From contig NW_024468911.1 in NCBI RefSeq assembly GCF_011745365.1, positions 3,528,759-3,592,758 on the forward strand: a stretch of DNA of 64,000 bases. Direction: 5' to 3'. Numbering within the stretch: position 1 is the stretch's first letter; each line of letters starts with the position of its first letter. A program made the translations under genes and the position numbers. Below the pieces are notes generated by a model, which saw nothing but the letters and a program-made list of their open reading frames with translations, did not search any database and was not told the DNA's origin. This document shows positions 1 through 12,017 of the stretch, in pieces. This DNA is from Cryphonectria parasitica EP155 (taxonomy: Eukaryota > Ascomycota > Sordariomycetes > Diaporthales > Cryphonectriaceae).

Positions 1-1672
1 GTGCCACAGCGACGGACGCGTTGAGCGGCTCGTCCCCTAGGTCTGCCTGCTTGCTGACAAAATACTACCGGTAGTGGAACGACGCATTTTCACATGTCAG
101 ACGATACTTGGCCTTTTGGTAACATCCAACAATTCTGAAGAGTGTTGACAAGTCTATCCTTGGATCGAGAGGTTACCAGAACGTGGTAGCTAAGCTAATG
201 CAAGCCGGGTGGCTCGTGCCATTTCCAGGGTTTGCTGATGCAGGTACCCTGTACTCTACTATGAAACCCCCACAGACAGACAAACTGGTGTCTGCTTCAG
301 AGATCATCCCGCTACCCATTGCAAATCCAATCTACTATAATAAATGCTGTATTAGTTGGTTCTGTGTATCAACTCTACAGTCCTTGCATCATATTTCCCG
401 ATGGTACCGTGGTACAAAGTCAAGCCGGTAGGGCAGAGTCGAAGTTTGGGGGCAGAGCCACAGGGATCATGGTCAGCTCTGAGACAGGGATAGAGGATCT
501 AGCTACGGAGCCAATCAGAGCTCTCCCAACAATTCATTATCCGTTGGGGGAAACCGCATCTCTCTATGCTGTCACAGGAAATTAGTCCTTCCGAATCAGA
601 AACGGGCCATTTGACGTGCAGGGAGGAGAAGGGTGGGAAAAAAAAACAAGAAAACAACAATTCGAGACCGAGGCATGATTATTATGATTCGATGATACGA
701 TTATCTGCGCAGATCGGAAGTTGGGGTGGTGGTTGGTCGTTGTCGTTTGGGTGTGAGTGCTGCCATTGGGTTCTGGGGAGGCCAACGAGAACGGATCAGA
801 GAGCTCAACATACCGTCAGAGACATCCAACAAGACTGCAAAATCCGAAAACGACAAGTAGCTCGGATGTACCGCTCACTATGCTGTGTAGCCCAAAAGAG
901 TACCTGATTAGTAGCAGCAATGACTACCATAGAACTACGTATCACTCCCCTGGCTGTTGCCACTGCAAAGACATGGAAAGAAAAAGAAAGCAGGAAAATA
1001 CAAGATACAAGCGAGCTGATCGACTTCAATTCCAACCTCGGAAGTCCCACCTCGCCCATGTACCTGCCTTCCTTCTCCCCCTCGCAAAGTACCATACTAC
1101 CCCATATCTCTCTCTCTCTTCTTTCCCTTCGCCCCTCCGCATTACCGGCCCCGTTCCCACAGCAGCCTCCTACTAAATCATTCCACCACCCCTCCCCCCT
1201 CCCCCGTTTATTTCCTCTGCCTTCCCTGCAGGCCCAGCCAGGTTTCAAGAAGGCAAGAAGCGAAAGCAAGAGTAAAGAAAAGAAGGAGGAAAAAGAGGAT
1301 CCGGTCACAACTGCCCAAGGATCTCCGCCTTTCCGAGGACAAGGGTCCACGATTCATCGGGCCACTGCCTCACTCACTACTCCATACGCCCCCACCGTTT
1401 TGCCTCCTCCCCCCCCAACAAGAAGACCTTCCTATTAAAAATCCCTTCTAACCCGCACCTGCCTCCATTATCAACTATTTCTTGTTTTCTGCACACAGCA
1501 GTTCCTGGCAGTTGTTCTTCCAACTCCAGTCCAACTTCTGAATTGTCACAATTCATCCACCCTTTCCTCTTTCTCAAACCCCCCAGTTGGACAGAGCCGA
1601 ACACTGGTTGTCACGGACGCCAACATCTGGCTCTATTTTCCTCTTATTTTTTTTTTTCCCCTCCTGCCCACC
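1..1672. other. Upstream region of the desaturase gene, no supported gene
   Basis: No open frame here has recognisable protein similarity, domain motifs or credible splice structure. Short frames on both strands overlap each other and are low in complexity. From about 1060 the + strand becomes strongly pyrimidine-rich, as expected of a promoter and 5' leader for the gene starting at 1673. The first ~1 kb is featureless to my reading. A gene starting left of the window edge and ending here cannot be excluded. Confidence 0.6.
1060..1672 (+). promoter_or_regulatory. CT-rich promoter/5' leader of the desaturase
   Basis: Several C/T blocks (about 1065-1150, 1180-1230, 1390-1480 and 1640-1670) precede the start codon, whose context CCACCATGG is strong. 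CT-rich tracts before the start codon are typical of highly expressed genes in filamentous fungi. The transcription start itself cannot be placed from sequence. Confidence 0.5.
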
Positions 1673-3258
1673 ATGGCCTCCTCGACATCGCCAGCGAGGC
1701 AGGCTACCGCCTTTCCTGACGGCACCACCGAGTACAAGCCGCTCCGCAAGACCACCAGCTATGACCCAAAGAAGCCACACATCTCAGAGCTGCCAATGAC
1801 ATGGCAGAACTGGTACAAGCACATCGACTGGCTGAGCACCACCTTCATCATCATCATCCCCATTATGGGCTTCGTTTCCACCTACTGGGTGCCTCTTCAG
1901 TTCAAGACCGCCGTCTGGGCCATAGTCTGTGAGTTTGACTCCCACCGTCTCTCGTGCTTGTCCCGATATACTTGCACACCGGCTGACATTCTTTGTCTTT
2001 GTAGATTATTTCAACACCGGTCTCGGTATCACCGCAGGCTACCACCGTCTATGGGCTCATCGCTGCTACAAGGCTAGCCTTCCCCTCCGTATTTACCTTG
2101 CAGCTGTTGGTGCTGGCGCCATGGAGGGCTCCGCTCGTTGGTGGTCAAAAGGGTGAGTTGTCTCGCCCGCCCTTGGGCGGTGCCATTCCCATATGCATAC
2201 ATATCCATTGTCAACAGATGCTGACCGTTATGAATAGTCATCGTGCACACCACAGATATACCGATACCGAGAAGGATCCCTACTCCGTGAGGAAGGGTCT
2301 TCTGTACAGCCACATTGGATGGATGGTCATCAAGCAGAACCCCAAGCGTGCTGGCCGTACCGACATTACCGACCTGAACGAGGATCCTGTCGTCGTCTGG
2401 CAGCACAAGCATTTCGTCAAGACCGTCATCTTCATGGCCCTGGTCTTCCCCACCCTGGTTGCTGGAATTGGCTGGGGCGACTGGTTCGGCGGCTACATCT
2501 ATGCGGGCATCCTGCGCGTCTGCTTTGTCCAGCAGGCCACCTTCTGCGTCAACTCGCTGGCCCACTGGCTCGGCGACCAGCCCTTCGACGACCGAAACAG
2601 CCCCCGCGACCACGTCATCACCGCCCTCGTGACTCTCGGTGAGGGTTACCACAACTTCCACCACGAGTTCCCATCCGACTACCGCAACGCCATCGAGTGG
2701 TACCAGTACGACCCGACCAAGTGGAGCATCTGGCTGTGGAAGCAGCTCGGCCTCGCCTCCGACCTGAAGACCTTCCGCCAGAACGAGATCGAGAAGGGCA
2801 GGCTGCAGCAGCAACAGAAGAAGCTTGATCAGAAGCGTGCCAAGCTCAACTGGGGTGTGCCCCTGGAGCAGCTGCCCGTCATTGACTGGGACGACTTCGT
2901 CGAGCAGTCGAAGAACGGCAAGGCCCTCGTCGCTATCGCCGGTGTCATCCACGACGTCGCCGACTTCATCAAGGACCACCCGGGTGGCAAGGCCCTCATT
3001 TCCTCAGCCATTGGAAAGGATGCCACCGCCATCTTCAACGGCGGCGTCTACCTGCACTCTAACGCTGCGCACAATCTGCTCAGCACCATGCGCGTTGGTG
3101 TCCTTCGTGGAGGCTGCGAGGTTGAGATCTGGAAGCGCGCGCAGATGGAGAACAAGGACGTGTCGTTTGTCAACGACCTTTCCGGTCAGCGGATCATCCG
3201 CGCTGGCGGGCAAGTCACGAGGGTGCCAATGCCCGTTGCTAGCGCTGATGCGGCCTAG
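1673..3258 (+). CDS. OLE1: Acyl-CoA delta-9 (stearoyl-CoA) desaturase with C-terminal cytochrome b5 domain
   Basis: Introduces the delta-9 double bond into palmitoyl- and stearoyl-CoA at the ER membrane, using electrons from its fused cytochrome b5 domain. Three exons: 1673-1928, 2005-2152 and 2238-3258, giving 474 aa. Introns 1929-2004 and 2153-2237 have GTGAGT donors and TAG acceptors. Splicing restores an unbroken junction into the first histidine box HRLWAH. The second box (HRAHH) and third box (HNFHH) follow, so all three di-iron motifs are present. Hydrophobic segments flank the boxes. The C-terminal ~110 residues contain HPGG, the haem-binding motif of cytochrome b5. The length and domain order match the fungal Ole1 family. 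It is convergent with the SNF2-type gene downstream. Function is assigned from family knowledge and I see no defect. Confidence 0.97.
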
Positions 3259-4427
3259 AAGTTTCCGCCGGGGACAAGGGTTTCTCTGGCTTCACTGCCA
3301 GCCTAAACAAGGAGTTTCAATGACTTTAACCTGCAAATCAAATTCTACCAAGCATCGCCGACTTTGGTCGTCACCACTCTTCTTCAGCGTGTCACGACTA
3401 AGCGGTCAATTTATTACGAGGCGTTCCCAGGGAAATTTAATGGTCAATGAATGGGTAGGGGGCGTTAGACTTAAGAGAAATAAAAATATATTCTACTTTC
3501 ATGATCAAATTGGAGCAAAGTATTTCTTTTGATCAGGTACATCGTTCAAGCTCGCTGATAATGACTGATGTATGACGGTACTCAATAGGCAGTGTCATTG
3601 AAGGAAAAAGATGGTCAACTTGGTGCAAATAAGCGTGCCAGTAGACCTATCAACTAACTCCTCAATTCTCACACTGCTAAAAGTTAAATACGCTTGCGTG
3701 GTTGAGGAGGCTCGAGCATATCCTCGGCTTGTGTTAAAGGTTCTCCTTTCGTGGATTGATCTAGTCTCAGTTTCCATTTCTAACCCTTCTTATGGAGGCT
3801 TTGTGGCAAACTCCACATGAGGTCTGCATCTCATCCAGCCATGCAGCCATTTTTCCAGGAACGGCCACAAAACGCATCACACACAGCTTGCAGTGCTGGG
3901 TAGGCCTGTCGATCAATTGAGGATCGTCCAGCCTGCCCAGCATGGTATCAATCAAAATCAAAGTATCCCGACCCAACCGACCTCCCAATCCGAACCACCA
4001 TGAACGGGGGTTGATGCAAATAAAAAAGCCTCGCCGGGCTTCATGAGGAGAGAAATGGATGAGGGAACCAAAAGATCCTCCAAAGGAAAAAAACAGACCA
4101 CTGGACGTAAAATCCCATGAAAACCGTAGAGATTAACGAGGAAGTTCCTTCAACTTGACCATCGGAGATGCCAAGTATCTAAATGACCAGGCCCCGCACA
4201 AGGAAGTCCTTTCGTCTTGCAGAACTTTGCAATAGGCCCAGAACAGTTGTCCTCTGCCAATATCCATCAAACCGTGGCCGTCCCAAACACCTTGATAAAT
4301 GCCAGATGGTCTGGAGAGAAACCACCAATCCCATGCGAGCGATCTCTGATCATGTTGCTGAGCCTGATAGCGTGGAAGAGAAAGAGAGTGAAAAGAAAAA
4401 GTTAAGAAAAAAAAAAGAGTTCAATCT
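3259..4427. other. Intergenic region between two convergent genes
   Basis: This region carries the 3' ends of the desaturase (+) and the SNF2-type ATPase (-). It is more A/T-rich than the flanking coding sequence, especially 3420-3760. The only open frames are short and unrecognisable. No RNA gene was seen. Confidence 0.6.
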
Positions 4428-7400
4428 TTACAGCTTGGAACCCTTCTCAAACAGGCTGCGCAGATCCATCAGTCTCTGTTTTGCCGCCTCTGCCTTGGTG
4501 AGATAACCGCCGGCGTCGCCCTTGTCGCGGTCCATGCTGAGGGATGCCAGCTTCATTTTCTTCTCCTGCAGCTCGCGCATCTTCTCCTCGAAACTGTCGT
4601 CCATCAGCATGCGGACACAGTGGACCTCGCGCTTCTGTCCGAGGCGGTGCACACGATCGATAGCCTGCGCCTCTGCTGCGGGGTTGAAGAGCGGCTCCAT
4701 GATGTAGACAGAGTTGCCGGCAGTAAGGTTGAGCCCCAGACCGCCTGCGGTGATAGATACCAAGATGATCTGCACGTTCGGGTCCTCACGGAAACTGTCC
4801 ATGGCACGAGTGCGGCCGATCCGTGTCATCTTGCCGTCGAGGCGAACGTAGGAAATGCCTTCTACGTCCAAGGCCTTCTGAATGAGGTCCAGATTGGTGG
4901 TCCACTGGGAGAATACCACAGACTTGTAGGGGGGCTCGTGAGGGTTGGCAATGCTCTTCGCCTTCCAGCTGTGGAGCTCTTGTATGAGATACTTGACCTT
5001 TGTGTTGGGACCAGAATATTCTCGGGGCATCTTTCCGGCGACCTTGCCATTGTTTCCTTCCGAATGGGCCTCGTGCTCTTGGTCGGCCTTGGTCAAACGG
5101 AGTGCGACGGTGCTCAGGACGGGGGCTCCGCAGGGGCAGAGGCCTTGAAAGTTGCCGATGCACGATGGGCAGAGCAAGTGATAGCAAGGCGTCATGTAGC
5201 CCATGACCTCCTCCTGGCGCTCTGACTCGATCTCCGAACCCTCCTTAGGCCCAAGCTTCTGACTGCATATTATGCAGTTGTCACCATTGGCATCCTGCAT
5301 CAGGTTGAACATGTCGTAAGCCTTACTCTCCGTAAGGGCAGGCTTCTCATCGTCTTCGTCGCTATCGATGTCGATGGGTGCCTCGGAGCTCGAGCCCTCG
5401 AGCAGGTGCAAGTCATCCTCACTCATGAGGTCCTTGCCGCCAGAGCAGAACAGGCGTAGCCGAAGGATGGCCTGGAGGATGTGTATGTACGTCTTGCCGC
5501 CGACCATGCGTTCGCGTTGACCAGTAATCACGCTCACACGAAGCTGCGCATCCTTCTGGAAGGCCTCGTACATGCGGCGCTCCTCGGCCGAGAACTGTAG
5601 CTTGACGATCTGGTCGTGACGCTTTGGCAGGTCGATCTTGTCTTTCATACGACGCAAGGTGATGGTGTCGACCAGAAGCCGAAGCTTGGGTATGATGCCT
5701 GTGTCGCACATCTTGAAAGGCGTGACGATGTATTGGTTGAACATGCTCCGGTCGTGGAAAGGCTTGACCCGCAGAAAGGCGAGGAGAGAGGCGAGATCTT
5801 CAAGTTTGTTCTGGACCGGCGTACCAGTCACGGCCCAGCGTCGGCTGGCGTTGAGGCGGTAAATGGCCTTGAACTGGAGGGTAGACTGCTCTCGAATCAT
5901 ATGTGCCTCGTCGAGGACAATGCGAAACCAGCCAATCTCCTCAAGCGGGTGAGGGCCACGCTTGTTTGCGGAGCGAGCGCTGAGCTCGCTCGAGACAGAC
6001 CCGTAGGTGGTGATGACCAAGTCATAGGTCGCCAGCTGGTTGAGATCCTTGATGCGGTGCGGGCCGTGGTAGATGTGGTAGGTCAGGCCTCCAGGTCGTA
6101 TGTGCTGCTTGATCTGCTCCTCCCAGTTGGTGATCGTACTGAGGGGGCAGACAAGCAGGGTGCCCTTGGAGTTTCTCTTCACTGTGGTCAGCCCGAGACC
6201 GCCAGGCTTGGGCGGCGCAAAAGGGTTCTGCGGCTGGGGCTGCTCAGTAGTCTCTGGGAGCGCAGGCTCTGTACGCGCCCAGTCATACGCGTCAGGCACA
6301 GTAGAGGCAACCAGGGACAGAATGCTCAGAGTCTTGCCTAGGCCCATCATGTCGGCCAGGATACCACCGAGGGGTTTGGTAGGGGGCTCGTGGTAGTGCT
6401 TGCTGGCGATGATGTTGTAGTATGTGACTTGGCCGCGGAAGGCGCTCGTCTTCTTCCACAGCGGGTCCATAGCCGTCTCTGCGGGGTCCTCACGGCCTTT
6501 CATGAAGTGCAGTGCCTGCTTCTGATGCGGCAGGAGCGGCGTTGTGATGCGGTCGTCGGGCTCGCTCTCGGGCAGCTTGTCGGTGTCTGCCAGCGAATCG
6601 AAGACATTAAGAATCTCGGAACGTACTTCCTCCTCGGTTCGTGCAACCGGGGCTGCCTGAGGCTGGTCGTAGGCCCTCGGCGCGGACATGGGTCGAAGCT
6701 CTTTGGCGAGAGGATTAAAGACCCGAACGCCCTTGTCAACCCGCGTCGGACTCAAGAGGTTGATGTTGACTTCTGCCCTAGAGAAGTGCTTCGCAACCGT
6801 CTTTGCGTACTTGAACTTTCCATACAGCATCAGCTGCAGGGGGTATGAACGGGAAATGTGCTGACCAGCCTCCTCATCAGGAAGACGTCGTCGGGTGCCA
6901 ATGAAGGCGTCGGTACGTATGCCAAGCAGGCGTGCGTCAAACAGCGGGGCGAGGCCGGCGGCGATCTTGGGGTTCAGCTTGCCGACAATTGTCCTAGTGT
7001 GGTCGTACACGTTGATGGTCCGCGTCTTGTCGCCTTCGATCCTTCTCAAAACAACCTTGACCTGTGGCCAACTGCCGGGGGTCAGCGTCCTGGCGCCAGG
7101 CTTGGGTGAGGGGACAATGTGGCAGTGAACCATTGCCCCTGCGACCATGCCGTAGCACACCTCCTGCTCCCTCGGGTCCTTGATCTCCTCAAGATCATCA
7201 TCATCACCTTTGGAGGAGGAAACGAGAAACCAAAATTAGCAATCATCCAAAGAAAAGAGTAAGGCGGGCAATGAGAGGGGGGGAAAGAGGGCTGCAGCGC
7301 AGGAGGGGCTCAGGGGGGAACACATACCACCAGTCAAGTCAAGAGTGGACTGCGTTGGGGTGGTGGCAAGAGATGTGGACTGCGTGTCTGACTGTTTCTG

Positions 7401-8052
7401 CTTGAGGTATCCAGATAGCATGCCGCTGCTTCCTCCATGAAAGGCGCCATTCTTGGACTTGTCGTCCTCGGGCTCTTCCTCGACCTTGCGTCGCTTTGCC
7501 GAATGCGCACTGCTGCGATCCTGCACATGGCTAAAGCGCTCTATCATATTGGTTATACCCTGCATGGTGGGAGGGTTTGCAGCGCTTTGGGGTGTCTGGG
7601 TTTGGTAGGAAAAGGGAGGGACTGCAGCAGAGAGGCCACTGGGGTCAGCGAACTGGAACTGAACCTGTGCTGGGGTATTGGGTTCGGTATTGACGCCATT
7701 GGAGGAAGGTCCAGCCGGGGAGATGGGACGCTGCAAGAGTGCCTCTGACTTGACGCCCTTTGGATTGAGCAGGGAAGCAGCGTCCCAAGAGAGCTGGGTG
7801 GGGACGGCCGACTGGCGAGGAGCGGGCGAAGAATTTGTGGCTCGACCTTGCGCGTCATTGTAAGCAAGATCCTAGCCTGATAATCGTTGAGGGATGGGAC
7901 GAGGTGGAGGTGAAGGCAGGAGCGAACGCTCAGGCAAAACCTTCGAAGCCCGCTCGCCAGAAAGGCATGGATAAGGGCAGGAGGGGGTGAAGGGGGTTTG
8001 TAGAGGAAGGAGGATGATGAATACCATTTTGTTGAGGATTGGTCGAGGCCAT
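4428..8052 (-). CDS. RAD5/HLTF-like SNF2 family ATPase with embedded RING finger
   Basis: Probable DNA-dependent ATPase and ubiquitin ligase of the Rad5/HLTF type, acting in post-replication DNA repair. Proposed exons: 8025-8052, 7328-7846 and 4428-7207 (1108 aa). The junction at 7208-7327 (GTATGT donor, AAAG acceptor) is secure. The first intron (7847-8024) and the ATG at 8052 are tentative. The large exon has a possible HIRAN-like N-terminal region, Walker A GMGLGKT-type segment (seen as MMGLGKT near residue 470), the DEAH box, the TGTPVQN motif, and the C-terminal helicase block ending in DRVHRLGQ. A C-x2-C...C-x-H-x2-C-x2-C RING lies between the two helicase lobes, the Rad5/HLTF arrangement, but its last pair is C-x-C. 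The protein ends in SKL, a peroxisomal-type tail that is unexpected for a nuclear repair factor. It could alternatively be a related SMARCA3-like paralogue rather than the Rad5 orthologue. Confidence 0.85.
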
Positions 8053-9404
8053 AGTGGGCACAAACAAGGCCTCACCTTGTGGAGGGTGAAGTCGCGTCGA
8101 GTCGTGCTGTCCTGTCGTGTTGATTGTCATATGGCTGCTGTTGCTGTTTTGTTGTTGTCCCAAGATGAAAGAGGTTTAAATGGAGACGATGTCTGCTGGC
8201 AGTAAGAGCATGACAAAGAAGGTTGACGACAGTTCAGTCAGGGAACGCTGCTGATGCTGGGAGGGTTGTCTTGTTGATCAAGGCAGCAGCAGCAGATTGG
8301 TAGAGATTTGCAGTTTGGTCCAAGCTGGAGGTTCAACCTGGAGCTTATTAAGTGTTGGACGGGGCCCTTCCTGTGAATGAATGCGCAACTTGATTTGGAG
8401 GTAGGCGGGAGGACAGTTTGGTACAGTCGGAATGAAGGTCAAGGTGGTGGTGGAGAGAGGCGAGGGATGGCTCCCAGATCTGCAAGGTCCCAAAACGATC
8501 GAAATAAACAAGAAGAAGAAAATCACAACTGTGCCCATCCAAAACCAGATCCTATGCCTTCACAGCCAACAAAAGAAACCGAACTTCAACCGGACACACG
8601 AGAGCTGAGAAAGCAGATAGACATGTGAGAGCAAACGAAAGAAATCTGACAAGGGCTCACTGACCCTGACAAGAATATGAGATGTGATAAGATGGGAAAT
8701 GGAAGGAAAAGGGGAAGAGAGGGGGGGGGGGGTTGAGAGAAGAGAGTGAAAAGACGAAGAAGAGAAAAAGAAGAATTAAAAAAAAAGAAAAAAAAAAAAA
8801 AAGACAGATGCCGGGGCCGACTGTCACAGAGTAAGGGGATTTGTCTATGATGGTGTGTCTATGGTGCCTTATCCTGTGAAGCGACCTGAGTGACGATGAT
8901 GTGAAGCGATCAGGCGACAGCCTGCAAGCAGAGCCCAAACACAAAACAAAAGGAAAAGCCCTGGTCTCTCTCCGTCTCTGTATGTCTTGGGTTGAGGTTG
9001 ACTTGTGGGTTTGTTGGAGGGACGTCTTTTTCCTTGTTCCCGCTGCGGCTATCAAAGTCGCGTTACGCGCTAAGAAATCGAGAATGGTGCACCTGACGCA
9101 TAAAGATTGTTCGCGGGGCTCACCGGAAGTCACTCCCACGTCCCACAGCATCCGCGTGTCTAGACCCCAAAAGAACTGGCACCCCTGCACGTGCTCACTG
9201 AATGCCCACTGGCGTTCAATGGCACCTACTGGCGTTTACTAGGGGGGAGGGAAGCGGGGGTGGTGGTTGCCCCCTCTGAAATACAACAATCGGGATACGG
9301 CTGTGGTGGGGCTGGGGTCTGACACAGCCGTTTCTATAGTACTACTGTGAATACTTGGAGAGGACTATGAAACGTAGCAGTCGTGCCCCTCCCCCCCCCA
9401 AAGG

Positions 9405-9470
9405 CCTCTCTCTCTTTCTCTCTCTCTCTCACTCACACACACACACACTCTCTCTCTCTGTGTGTGTGTC
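9405..9470. repeat. Compound CT/CA/GT microsatellite
   Basis: Runs of CT, then CA, then CT, then GT follow each other with almost no interruption. Confidence 0.9.
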
Positions 9471-9940
9471 TTTCTCGTCTAGTCTCCAGAATAAACACAC
9501 GTTCTGCATCGATATTCCTTCAGCAACCATAGAGAGATGTGTGGAAGAGCTTATCGTCTTATCTTGTCTCTTTATCATCACTGACAGATTTCTATATGGC
9601 CTCTCAGGCCTTTGACAATGCTAGGCAGTGTCTATGTCAAGGGCCTACTGATTATCTTGGCCAAAAGAGAGCAAGATAGAGTTGCCGTCGATCGCAAACT
9701 ACAACCAATGATTAACTACCTAAATATAAGATTGCGCACTATAGCACCACCACATAGTACAAAAGTAGTTTATTTCAACCAACCCAAGCTGGTGTTTGTC
9801 CCGGCTGCAGCCGAGAGGGCTGGTAAACCTTTTTTTCCTTCTTTTTTTCCCTCCTTTCTTCTTCAGCTCCCCGGCACCAGCCCTGTCTTCTCCCTCTCTT
9901 CCTGGCCGGGTGAACATGGATCGCAGCACATGACCAGTGG

Positions 9941-10004
9941 ATATGTACATAATATACATGGATATATGTATATGCATATGCATATATATACACATATATA
10001 TGTG
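9941..10004. repeat. AT-rich TATG/TATA/CATA simple repeat
   Basis: Alternating purine-pyrimidine stretch made of TATG, CATA and TATA units, imperfect but continuous. Both strands read open through it, which produces spurious Tyr/Ile/Met-rich frames. Confidence 0.8.
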
Positions 10005-10537
10005 CCTTGCCATCTTGTTTCATATCTCTCCAACCATCAAAGAAGAAACACCCTGCCGAGTTAGACATGGGAGGTGGGGTTTGCGCTGGGTTGGCAGACC
10101 TTGTTCAGCTAAGGCGTGACTCAACAAGGCAGAACCTGGGAGTCCCAAATGGAGCTGCTGGATAGCAAACGCCCGTTTCTGGAGGGAGAGGGAGGGGGGC
10201 TTGTAGGCAATATCCACAGCAGCAGCGGAGTGTTAGTATCACATGGCCCTCGCGCCCGTCCTCGTGACCTTTTACCGGTGTGGGGACCCTCCCTCCATGT
10301 ACACGCTGAACTTGGTCGAAATTTCCCCAACACACCAAGAGCTTACTGGGCATGAACTCTAAATAAGTAATGGAGAAGAAGAAAAAAGATCAGGTATTTT
10401 ATCAGGCTAGTGTTGTAGTATAAGACCGATGCAGTGCATAATCGTAGCGGAAATCATTTTTGCGTATGTGGTTTGGTTGGAGAGGTGGCTGCTGGGCGCT
10501 GCACTCATGACGCACAGTTGGCGGGGAGGAAGTAGGC

Positions 10538-10553
10538 GGGGGGGGGGGGGGGG
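10538..10553. repeat. G16 homopolymer
   Basis: Uninterrupted run of 16 G on the + strand. The exact length is prone to sequencing error. Confidence 0.85.
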
Positions 10554-10725
10554 AGTTGACGATATCAGGACCGGTCAATACCTACTATCTGTCTTCTGGA
10601 AGTAATACATGGGCAAGAATGTTCGCATAAGACGGTCCTGGCAGGCTAGACAATGACTCAACACCTGTCTTTTTTGCCTGTGGCCAACTGCCTTATCTTA
10701 CCAAGCGATATTGGACCATTCTGAC

Positions 10726-10727
<2 letters not shown>

Positions 10728-10758
<31 letters not shown>
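10728..10758. repeat. (CT)n microsatellite
   Basis: About 15 perfect CT units ending in CAGG. Confidence 0.9.
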
Positions 10759-10760
<2 letters not shown>

Positions 10761-11148
10761 GAAAATCATGAGCAATAACAGACGCCACCATCGTCCAACA
10801 ATCCTTGCGAATAGAAAATATGCAAGCCCATCGTGAATCCAGCACAAGGACGAGTACTCCCAAGACCCCTGCCACCCCCAGAATCTCCAGGCTCTGATAC
10901 ACACTTCCGGCCTCTGTGCCTCCTCCTCCTGCTGCTGCTGCTGCTGCCAAGGTTGAATCAGACCCTGCAAGTTTGTTGCCTCTCTCTTCTCGGCGTCCCC
11001 CTTACAGCAATCTTCTTGTCTTCCCCTCTGACCGACTTGTGCGTGAATCGGCATTTCTGGCTGGAGGCTGGCCACATGTTATGTAGCAGGGCAAACATGA
11101 AGCGTTCCCACGCATTCCGTATCTTCCGCCCGAGGCGCAGCCCAGCCC

Positions 11149-11850
11149 TCAATCCTCCCCCCTGATATCCCCTTCGGCATCCCATCCGCCTCGAAACCGC
11201 AGAGGCGAGCCCGCCACTCCTCCCACGGACGCGAATGCCCCCTCGAGCCCATGCCGCCTGCTTCGGCTCTGCGTCCTCTGTCTCCGCCTCCCAGACACCC
11301 CAGTAAAGCCACCAGCACCAGCACCACCAGCAGCAGCAGACAGCACCGTCTCCACCGCCCTCCCACCGTGTCCCCTCCCTGCCACCACGGGCGATCGCGA
11401 GCGCGACGGGCTCTGGCTGCGGCGGTGATTCTCAGGCCGCATAAACACCACACCAAGAACCCTCATCCTGCCTGTGCCTGTGCCAGTGCCTCCTCCTCCT
11501 CCTCCACCTGCTGCTGCTGCACCTGGCGACTGCGAACACGGGTCCCGTCGCGCCCCCCTGGCCTTCTCCGCCGCGGATCCGCGCGACGAGGTGGTCGCTG
11601 TGCTGGTGCGCGTGGCAGACAGCGGCGACGACATGACGCCTGACGGCGAGCGGTGCCTGCAGCGCCCGCGCAGCGTGCTCGACTCGCCCGAGGGGATGTT
11701 GTTGTTGTGGTGCGGCGGGCGGGCGGCTAGGACAAAAGGGTTGTTGAGCGGGTCGCGGCGGCGCTTGCGGCCCCGCGCCTCTGGGTCCGGGGAGGAGAGG
11801 GCGCGGGCCCTGGACTGTGGGTCGGTGATGAAGAGAGTGTTGCGATCCAT
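11149..11850 (-). CDS. Hypothetical Arg/Ser/Gly-rich protein (doubtful gene)
   Basis: A 233-codon open frame with a real ATG at 11850 and G/C-rich third positions. It begins MDRNTLFITD and contains a basic RGRKRRRD stretch resembling a nuclear localisation signal, a poly-Gly tract, and SRSRS-type patches later on. No catalytic or structural domain is recognisable. Immediately upstream on the coding strand lies a long purine/pyrimidine simple-repeat block (11890-12060), which could be a promoter tract. Against it, composition is biased throughout and overlapping frames on the + strand are also long because the GC content is high. I do not recognise the family. It may be a real low-complexity fungal protein, or chance. 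Confidence 0.4.
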   Translation of the reverse strand: MDRNTLFITDPQSRARALSSPDPEARGRKRRRDPLNNPFVLAARPPHHNNNIPSGESSTLRGRCRHRSPSGVMSSPLSATRTSTATTSSRGSAAEKARGARRDPCSQSPGAAAAGGGGGGGTGTGTGRMRVLGVVFMRPENHRRSQSPSRSRSPVVAGRGHGGRAVETVLSAAAGGAGAGGFTGVSGRRRQRTQSRSRRHGLEGAFASVGGVAGSPLRFRGGWDAEGDIRGED

Positions 11851-11910
11851 TGTATGGTTTGGTTTGGTTCAAAAGAGTTTCTTCTTCTCTTTTTTCTTTC
11901 CTATTGCCTT

Positions 11911-11940
11911 TTCTTTCTTTCTTTCTTTCTTTCTTCTTCT
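11911..11940. repeat. (TTTC)n repeat
   Basis: Tandem TTTC units, changing to TTC at the right end. Confidence 0.85.
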
Positions 11941-11967
11941 TGCTGAGCAGTATCTGTGAACAGTATT

Positions 11968-11982
11968 TGTATGTATGTGTAT

Positions 11983-12015
<33 letters not shown>
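11968..12015. repeat. (GT)n microsatellite with GTAT interruptions at its left end
   Basis: About 13 perfect GT units preceded by GTAT/GTGTAT variants. Confidence 0.9.

Positions 12016-12017
<2 letters not shown>

Larger units (their letters stand above)
8053..11148. other. Repeat-rich intergenic region
   Basis: This is a 3.1 kb stretch with no supported gene. It holds the probable promoter of the SNF2-type gene (8053 to about 9200), purine-rich tracts near 8700-8800, several microsatellites (listed separately) and long G runs. Open frames on both strands translate to low-complexity protein and are shadows of these repeats. Confidence 0.6.

Noticed and set aside
2074..2979. 301-codon frame on the - strand across the desaturase
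   Set aside because: It is antisense to the well-supported third exon of OLE1 and exists because of the high G/C content at third codon positions.
8657..9190. 177-codon frame on the - strand upstream of the SNF2 gene
   Set aside because: The sequence is mostly poly-Phe/Leu and Ser produced by a purine-rich simple repeat.
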